A stretch of DNA of 10,518 bases from Anaerolineae bacterium (GTDB lineage: Bacteria > Chloroflexota > Anaerolineae > 4572-78 > NAK82): assembly GCA_025062175.1 (NCBI GenBank), contig JANXAX010000060.1:1-10518 (forward strand). The letters run 5' to 3'. The notes below the pieces were generated by a model. That model did not search any database, was not told where the DNA came from, and saw nothing but the letters and a program-made list of their open reading frames with translations. Of this stretch, positions 6,540-10,518 are shown one piece after another. Position 1 is the first letter of the stretch, and every line of letters starts with the position of its first letter. The translations under genes and the position numbers were made by a program.

Positions 6540-7244
6540 ATGGACAGGCGCTTCGCGGGTTTCCCCGCGGGTGAGTTGCGCTACATCTCTGTGCCTGACC
6601 TGTTTTTCACCGGTTTGGCGCCGCTCGTCGATCACCTTGCCGAGATGAAGGTGATTCTGCACCTCATCTGGCTGCGCCAGCGGAGTGGCAAACAAGTGGT
6701 TACCCTGGAAGAGCTGAGCACGGATGAAACCCTCCTCGCCAGCCTCCGCGTTCTGGGAGATGATCCGATGCAGCAGCTCCAGGAAGGGCTCCGACGCGCG
6801 GAGCAACATGGTGCCGTATTGCACGCAAGCGTGAAGAGTTCCCATGGCTTGCATGAAATATACGCGTTGAACAGTGCTGAAGGTCAGCGGGCGATGGAAC
6901 AAGTGCGCCGAGGTCAGCTGGGTGTCGAACGGGTGGTGGTGGTAGAGCGCCCGGCAGCCCCACCGCGTCCCAACATCTTCCAGCTCTATGAGGATAACAT
7001 CGGCCTGATCTCCCCTTTGTTAGCCGATGAACTGCGTGAGGCCGAAGCGACCTATCCGGCTGAATGGATCGAGGAAGCGTTCCGCATCGCTGTCGAAAAC
7101 AATGTGCGCAAGTGGCGCTATATCCAGGCGATCTTAGAGGGGTGGGCGACGCGGGGCAGGCAGGATCGCACGACGACGCGAGGTGGCGATAGGGAAAAAC
7201 GCTGGTACACGGATGAAGAGTTCGAACGGTTCTTCAAGCACTGA
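6540..7244 (+). CDS. dnaD: DnaD-domain primosome protein
   Basis: A 234-residue cytoplasmic protein starting at ATG 6540, six bases after the dnaB stop, with a weak AGGGG (6532-6536) just ahead. In Firmicutes, DnaD binds DNA and helps bring the DnaB-type helicase and its loader to origins and stalled forks. The C-terminal DnaD domain (PF07261-like) spans ~144-204: NIFQLYEDNIGLISPLLADE (145-164), a middle helix around EWIEEAFRIAVENN (175-188) and the signature KWRYIQAILEGW (191-202). Residues ~10-125 are probably the N-terminal winged-helix/oligomerisation region, which is much less conserved, so that part is inference. The basic linker (205-220) is followed by RWYTDEEFERFFKH at the end, a tail that could contact a partner. 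Its position between the helicase and the loader gene supports a primosome role. I am sure of the DnaD domain, less of strict orthology to Bacillus dnaD. Confidence 0.88.
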   Translation: MDRRFAGFPAGELRYISVPDLFFTGLAPLVDHLAEMKVILHLIWLRQRSGKQVVTLEELSTDETLLASLRVLGDDPMQQLQEGLRRAEQHGAVLHASVKSSHGLHEIYALNSAEGQRAMEQVRRGQLGVERVVVVERPAAPPRPNIFQLYEDNIGLISPLLADELREAEATYPAEWIEEAFRIAVENNVRKWRYIQAILEGWATRGRQDRTTTRGGDREKRWYTDEEFERFFKH

Positions 7245-7266
7245 GCACGAGGTCAAGCTCGCGGCG

Positions 7267-8586
7267 ATGGCAGGACGTCGCTCGGTATGCCCCATCTGCG
7301 GCGGGGCTGGTTTCTTGCGCCGGGATGTGCCGGTAGGGCATCCCGACTTCGGCAAGGCATTCCCATGCGAATGTCAGCGGCCGCGCCTGGAGGCAGCACG
7401 CCTTAATGACCTGCGCGCGATGAGCAATCTGGAAGCGATGAGTCGCTATACCTTCGACACCTTCAAGCCTGAGGGGGTCGGACTCACCGAGGAGAAACGG
7501 CATAATCTGCGCAGCGCCTACGAAGCCGCGCGCGCCTTTGCCGCCAATCCCCAGGGTTGGCTGGTGTTGTTGGGCGGATATGGTTGTGGGAAGACACACC
7601 TGGCCGCCGCCATCGCCAACGAGCAGCTGGTATTGGGGCGCCCCGTGTTGTTTGTCGTCGTGCCCGATTTGCTGGATCACCTGCGGGCCACTTTCAGCCC
7701 GCATAGCCCCATCACCTACGACCGGCGCTTTGAAAATATCCGCAACGTGCAGGTGCTGGTCTTGGACGACCTCGGGACTCAGAGCAGCACCGAGTGGGCA
7801 CGGGAGAAGCTGTTCCAGATATTTAACCATCGTTACAATCTGCGGCTCCCCACGGTGGTGACCTCCAACTGCAAATTGGAGCACATCGATGTGCGCATTC
7901 GCTCGCGTCTGATGGATCCCGACCTGGTGCGCATCTGCCACATCACAGCGCCGGATTATCGCAGCAGTGGCAGCGAGCTGCCGGGTTATGAACTCTCCAG
8001 CTTGGAGCTGCACCACGACCAGACGTTTGAGACGTTCCACTTGCGCGAGCACGAGCTGACGCGCGAGCAGGTCGAGAACCTGCGCCAGGTGCTCACCTTC
8101 GCGCGTCATTATGCGGCTCACCCCGAAGGCTGGCTGGTGTTGACAGGAGGTTATGGCACTGGCAAGACCCACTTAGCCGCAGCGGTCGCCAATGCGCGCC
8201 GTGCAATGGGGGATCACAACGTGCTGTTCGTGGTGGTGCCAGACCTGCTGGACCATTTGCGTGCCACCTATGCCCCGGACAGCCATGTTTCCTACGATAC
8301 ACGCCTGGACCAGGTGCGCAATGCGCCGTTGCTCATCCTGGACGACCTAGGCACCCACAGCGCCACGCCCTGGGCGCAAGAGAAGCTGTATCAGATCTTT
8401 AACTATCGCTACAACGCCCGCTTGCCCACCGTCATCACCATTGCAGATGGCGTCGAGGTAGATGCCCGCCTCAAGACGCGCTTGTTCAATGTGCAGCGCT
8501 GCACTCTGCTGCGATTGGACGTGCCCAGTTACCACGGATACCCCGAGACATCGCTCACCACATCCCGCCGTCGCAGGCAGCGCTGA
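7267..8586 (+). CDS. Tandem-AAA+ helicase-loader-like ATPase (DnaC/DnaI/IstB-like, two domains)
   Basis: A 439-residue protein from ATG 7267, 22 bases after the dnaD-like stop; in-frame starts at 7213 (ATG) and 7183 (GTG) would overlap that gene, and 7267 is preferred because it begins just before the zinc motif. Order: a possible zinc ribbon (C8, C11, C34, C36); AAA+ domain 1 (~54-233) with Walker A GGYGCGKTH (103-111), Walker B VLVLDDLG (163-170), sensor-1 N201 and basic-finger region RIRSRL (210-215); a short linker; AAA+ domain 2 (~244-424) with Walker A GGYGTGKTH (294-302), Walker B LLILDDLG (355-362), A393 where the sensor-1 asparagine should be, and RLKTRL (401-406). Known DnaC, DnaI and IstB proteins have one AAA+ domain and are about 250-310 residues long. 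The tail (431-439) is strongly basic. Loading DnaB is inferred from family and from the dnaB and dnaD neighbours. Confidence 0.86.
   Translation: MAGRRSVCPICGGAGFLRRDVPVGHPDFGKAFPCECQRPRLEAARLNDLRAMSNLEAMSRYTFDTFKPEGVGLTEEKRHNLRSAYEAARAFAANPQGWLVLLGGYGCGKTHLAAAIANEQLVLGRPVLFVVVPDLLDHLRATFSPHSPITYDRRFENIRNVQVLVLDDLGTQSSTEWAREKLFQIFNHRYNLRLPTVVTSNCKLEHIDVRIRSRLMDPDLVRICHITAPDYRSSGSELPGYELSSLELHHDQTFETFHLREHELTREQVENLRQVLTFARHYAAHPEGWLVLTGGYGTGKTHLAAAVANARRAMGDHNVLFVVVPDLLDHLRATYAPDSHVSYDTRLDQVRNAPLLILDDLGTHSATPWAQEKLYQIFNYRYNARLPTVITIADGVEVDARLKTRLFNVQRCTLLRLDVPSYHGYPETSLTTSRRRRQR
7426..8538 (+). repeat. Internal tandem duplication of a whole AAA+ domain
   Basis: Codons for residues ~54-233 (7426-7965) and ~244-424 (7996-8538) encode two aligned copies of the same domain, running from the TFxTF strand before Walker A to past the basic finger. 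The longest identical stretch is 16 residues, VLFVVVPDLLDHLRAT, at 7645-7692 and 8221-8268; 12 of its 16 codons differ synonymously and none non-synonymously. The copies are therefore old and kept by selection, not a recent duplication or assembly artefact. Confidence 0.85.
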
Positions 8587-8619
8587 GCACCCTCGGCTCT
8601 CCCTTCGAACGTCGGGCGC

Positions 8620-10362
8620 TCACACCTCGATCTCAAATAAGAGGTCCACTAATTCCTCCAGGGATTTTGCCAACCTCTCGCGATCACCTGCGTAACGGGC
8701 TTGCTCGATCGCATCGATTTTGGCTTGGAGCTGCTCCGTAACTTCCGCATCCAAGCGGCTGTTTTGCAGCAGCCGTCGTGCGCGGCTGAGTATCACCGCC
8801 ACTTCGTCCATTTCGCAAGCATCAGGCGTGACCCCGACTCGTTGTGCTGCTAAAATGGCTGCCATTTGGGCTGCCGCACGGTTAAGCGCTTCTGCGCTCA
8901 GGCGTTCCTTGGTGGCCATCACCGTGATCGCCTTGTGTTGACCCGTCTTGCGATCGGTCGCTTGTACCCGCAGCTGCCCGTTGATGTCCATATCGAAGCG
9001 CACAGTCACGCGTGCCGGCTCACCTGGCACTTCGGGCTGCAGCCCTTCGATGCGGAAACGGCCCAACAGACGATTGTGGGATGCTACTGGGTGTTCTCCT
9101 TGATATACCACTATCTCAACGGTGTCCTGGCCAGGATATACGGTGCGAAAGACCTCCTCGTGAGTACACGGGATTGCCGTATTGCGCCGGATAATGGGAC
9201 GATAGATGTCGGGCACCACCGAGCTGCCCATCGGGGTGGCGATCTCAATCCCCAGCGAGAACGGGGTCACGTCGACCAACACCGCGTCAATGGGCTGCCC
9301 GGCGATGATAGCCGCCTGCACGGCAGCGCCTAATGCCACCACCTCTTCTGGGTGAATGGCCATATGCGGTTCGATGCCCGTGTGTTCCGCCAACATCTGC
9401 CAGACTAACGGGATGCGCGTCGACCCGCCCACCAGAAGAATGCGGTCCAGGTCGCGCGGGGACAGGCCGGCATCCTGGAGCACGCGATCCACCGAATCCA
9501 ACGTGCGCTGCACCAGATCTCGAATGAGGGTCTCAAATTCACGCCGCGAGACCTCGTATTCCAGGTGTAGTGGTTTCCCGCCGGATTCGGCCAGGAATTC
9601 CTCACGCATCCAAGCGAAAGGATGTTCAGAGAGCTCGATCTTGGCGCGTTCCGCGGCGCGCGTCAGACGTGCCATTGCGTAGTGGTCGCGCCTGAGATCG
9701 ACGGCGTAGCGCTCGGCAAAGATGCGAGCGACGTGTTCGGCCAGTCGCACATCAAAATCATCACCGCCCAGCCAGGTGTCACCGTGGCTGGCGCGCACTT
9801 CGACCACTCCGGCGACCAACTCGATCAGCGAACAATCAAAAGTGCCACCGCCCAAGTCATACACCAGCACCAGCTGATCCTCGGCACGGTTCAGGCCGTA
9901 GGCCAGCGCCGCGGCGGTGGGTTCATGGATCATGCGCACGACCTCCAGCCCGGCGATTTCCCCCGCATCACGGGTTGCCTGACGTTGCGCGTCGGAAAAA
10001 TAGGCTGGCACCGTGATCACCGCCCGACGCACCTCACATCGCAGGTTCTCTTCAGCGATCGACTTGAGCTCATGTAGGATGAAGGCGGAGATCTGCGGTG
10101 GGGTGAGGCTATAGCGTCCCAGCGTGATGCGCTCCGCAGCACCCATCATCCGCTTGACAGAGCGCACAGTGCGTTCTGGCGCAAACACAAATTGGTTACG
10201 GGCCGGGGTTCCCACCAGCCACTGACCTTGCGGTGACAGACCCACCACGGAAGGCAGCAGGCGCTCCCCCGCGCGCGTCAGCAGCTGTGGTTGACCATCC
10301 TGCACAACCGCGACCGCTGAGTAGGTCGTGCCCAGATCAATCCCAATGATCGGATCGTCCAT
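8620..10362 (-). CDS. dnaK: Hsp70 chaperone, DnaK-like, compact form
   Basis: An ATP-driven cytoplasmic chaperone of 580 residues. I chose the start at 10362 (MDDPIIGIDLGTT), with AAGGAG on the minus strand (10372-10377) nine bases ahead; the frame is open further upstream, but that stretch overlaps grpE. The nucleotide-binding domain has phosphate-1 GIDLGTTYSAV (7-17), K70, P119 in ITVPAYF, GDTWLGGDDFD (194-204), phosphate-2 VYDLGGGTFD (168-177) and adenosine loop LLVGGSTRIP (309-318). Linker VLVDV (361-365) leads into the beta substrate domain (~366-480, TPFSLGIEI). The interdomain linker lies ~23 residues earlier than in E. coli DnaK, as in Gram-positive DnaK, which lacks a segment after K70. 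The helical lid (~488-580) is short and ends LLFEIEV without the usual flexible tail, so total length is below the common 610-640. It lies 19 bases after grpE. No dnaJ follows. Confidence 0.93.
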   Translation of the reverse strand: MDDPIIGIDLGTTYSAVAVVQDGQPQLLTRAGERLLPSVVGLSPQGQWLVGTPARNQFVFAPERTVRSVKRMMGAAERITLGRYSLTPPQISAFILHELKSIAEENLRCEVRRAVITVPAYFSDAQRQATRDAGEIAGLEVVRMIHEPTAAALAYGLNRAEDQLVLVYDLGGGTFDCSLIELVAGVVEVRASHGDTWLGGDDFDVRLAEHVARIFAERYAVDLRRDHYAMARLTRAAERAKIELSEHPFAWMREEFLAESGGKPLHLEYEVSRREFETLIRDLVQRTLDSVDRVLQDAGLSPRDLDRILLVGGSTRIPLVWQMLAEHTGIEPHMAIHPEEVVALGAAVQAAIIAGQPIDAVLVDVTPFSLGIEIATPMGSSVVPDIYRPIIRRNTAIPCTHEEVFRTVYPGQDTVEIVVYQGEHPVASHNRLLGRFRIEGLQPEVPGEPARVTVRFDMDINGQLRVQATDRKTGQHKAITVMATKERLSAEALNRAAAQMAAILAAQRVGVTPDACEMDEVAVILSRARRLLQNSRLDAEVTEQLQAKIDAIEQARYAGDRERLAKSLEELVDLLFEIEV

Positions 10363-10381
10363 ACGTCCGCGCTCCTTCAGC

Positions 10382-10518
10382 TCACGGCACTGTCCTGTCC
10401 ACTGTGGTGACCGTTTCGTGCCACTCTCCCCTGGATGGAGCAACCGATGGTCCAGGACGTGAGACAATCACGTCGGCATACCGCAGGATGCTGTTGCGCG
10501 TACGATACCCGCGCCGTT
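10382..10518 (-). CDS. grpE: GrpE nucleotide exchange factor, C-terminal fragment
   Basis: The last 44 codons of a minus-strand gene entering from the right edge and ending at TGA 10384-10382. The segment GYRTRNSILRYADVIVSRPG fits the conserved GrpE C-terminal beta-domain pattern GYxxxxxxLRxAxVxV, although the usual RVLRPA is replaced here by SILRYA. It is followed by a ~25-residue tail of no clear structure. GrpE dimers promote ADP release from DnaK. The position immediately upstream of the Hsp70 gene, with its Shine-Dalgarno in the 19-base gap, gives the standard grpE-dnaK order and supports the call. Most of the protein, and any promoter or heat-shock operator, lies outside the window. Confidence 0.78.
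   Translation of the reverse strand, partial: RRGYRTRNSILRYADVIVSRPGPSVAPSRGEWHETVTTVDRTVP

Noticed and set aside
7900..8020. The loader as two genes or a frameshift-joined pair
   Set aside because: The frame is continuous from 7267 to 8586 with coding-like sequence through the linker and no internal stop. An internal ribosome binding site before domain 2 is not evident.
7234..8172. A 312-codon open frame on the minus strand opposite the loader gene
   Set aside because: It is antisense to the tandem AAA+ gene and its product lacks family motifs; a codon-bias shadow.
7267..8586. IS21-type transposition helper (IstB) and hence a mobile element
   Set aside because: The ATPase fold is similar, but there is no IstA transposase, no terminal inverted repeats or target duplications, and the neighbours are dnaB and a DnaD-domain gene; a helicase loader fits better.

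Overview
The window reads like a chromosomal segment of a GC-rich, probably thermophilic or moderately thermophilic member of the Chloroflexota (Anaerolineae/Caldilineae type). This assignment is inference from gene style, not from a marker gene: two large PTPS-related (PF10131-like) membrane proteins, one carrying the C-terminal beta-sandwich I associate with Chloroflexota membrane glycosyltransferase-like proteins; a DnaB helicase followed by a DnaD-domain protein and a DnaC/DnaI-type ATPase; and a Gram-positive-style Hsp70. I see no tRNA, rRNA, CRISPR array or insertion sequence.

Layout. (a) 1-588: the C-terminal metallo-beta-lactamase-like domain of a ComEC/Rec2 DNA-uptake protein, cut by the left edge. 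(b) 680-4428: two paralogous polytopic membrane proteins joined by a TAATG stop/start overlap, probably an envelope or glycan function. (c) 4420-4570: a good promoter (extended -10 inside a perfect 14-bp palindrome) and a ~115-base leader with two predicted hairpins, one of which competes with pairing to the Shine-Dalgarno of the next gene. (d) 4571-8586: a four-gene plus-strand cluster, bifunctional nuclease (DUF151), replicative helicase DnaB, DnaD-domain primosome protein, and a helicase-loader-like protein with two complete AAA+ domains in one chain. (e) 8620-10518 on the minus strand: a grpE-dnaK-like pair, converging on the replication cluster with only 33 bases between stop codons.

How the genes work together. 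The central cluster looks like a primosome unit. DnaB is the hexameric fork helicase. DnaD-domain proteins recruit the helicase/loader to DNA in Firmicutes. DnaC/DnaI-type AAA+ proteins open or assemble the DnaB ring. The loader here is a tandem duplication: both halves have intact Walker A and Walker B motifs, but the second has lost the sensor-1 asparagine. That suggests one active and one regulatory or structural ATPase site per chain, and it is the most interesting item in the window. The minus-strand pair encodes a nucleotide exchange factor (only its last 44 codons are present) and a compact Hsp70 with a shortened lid.
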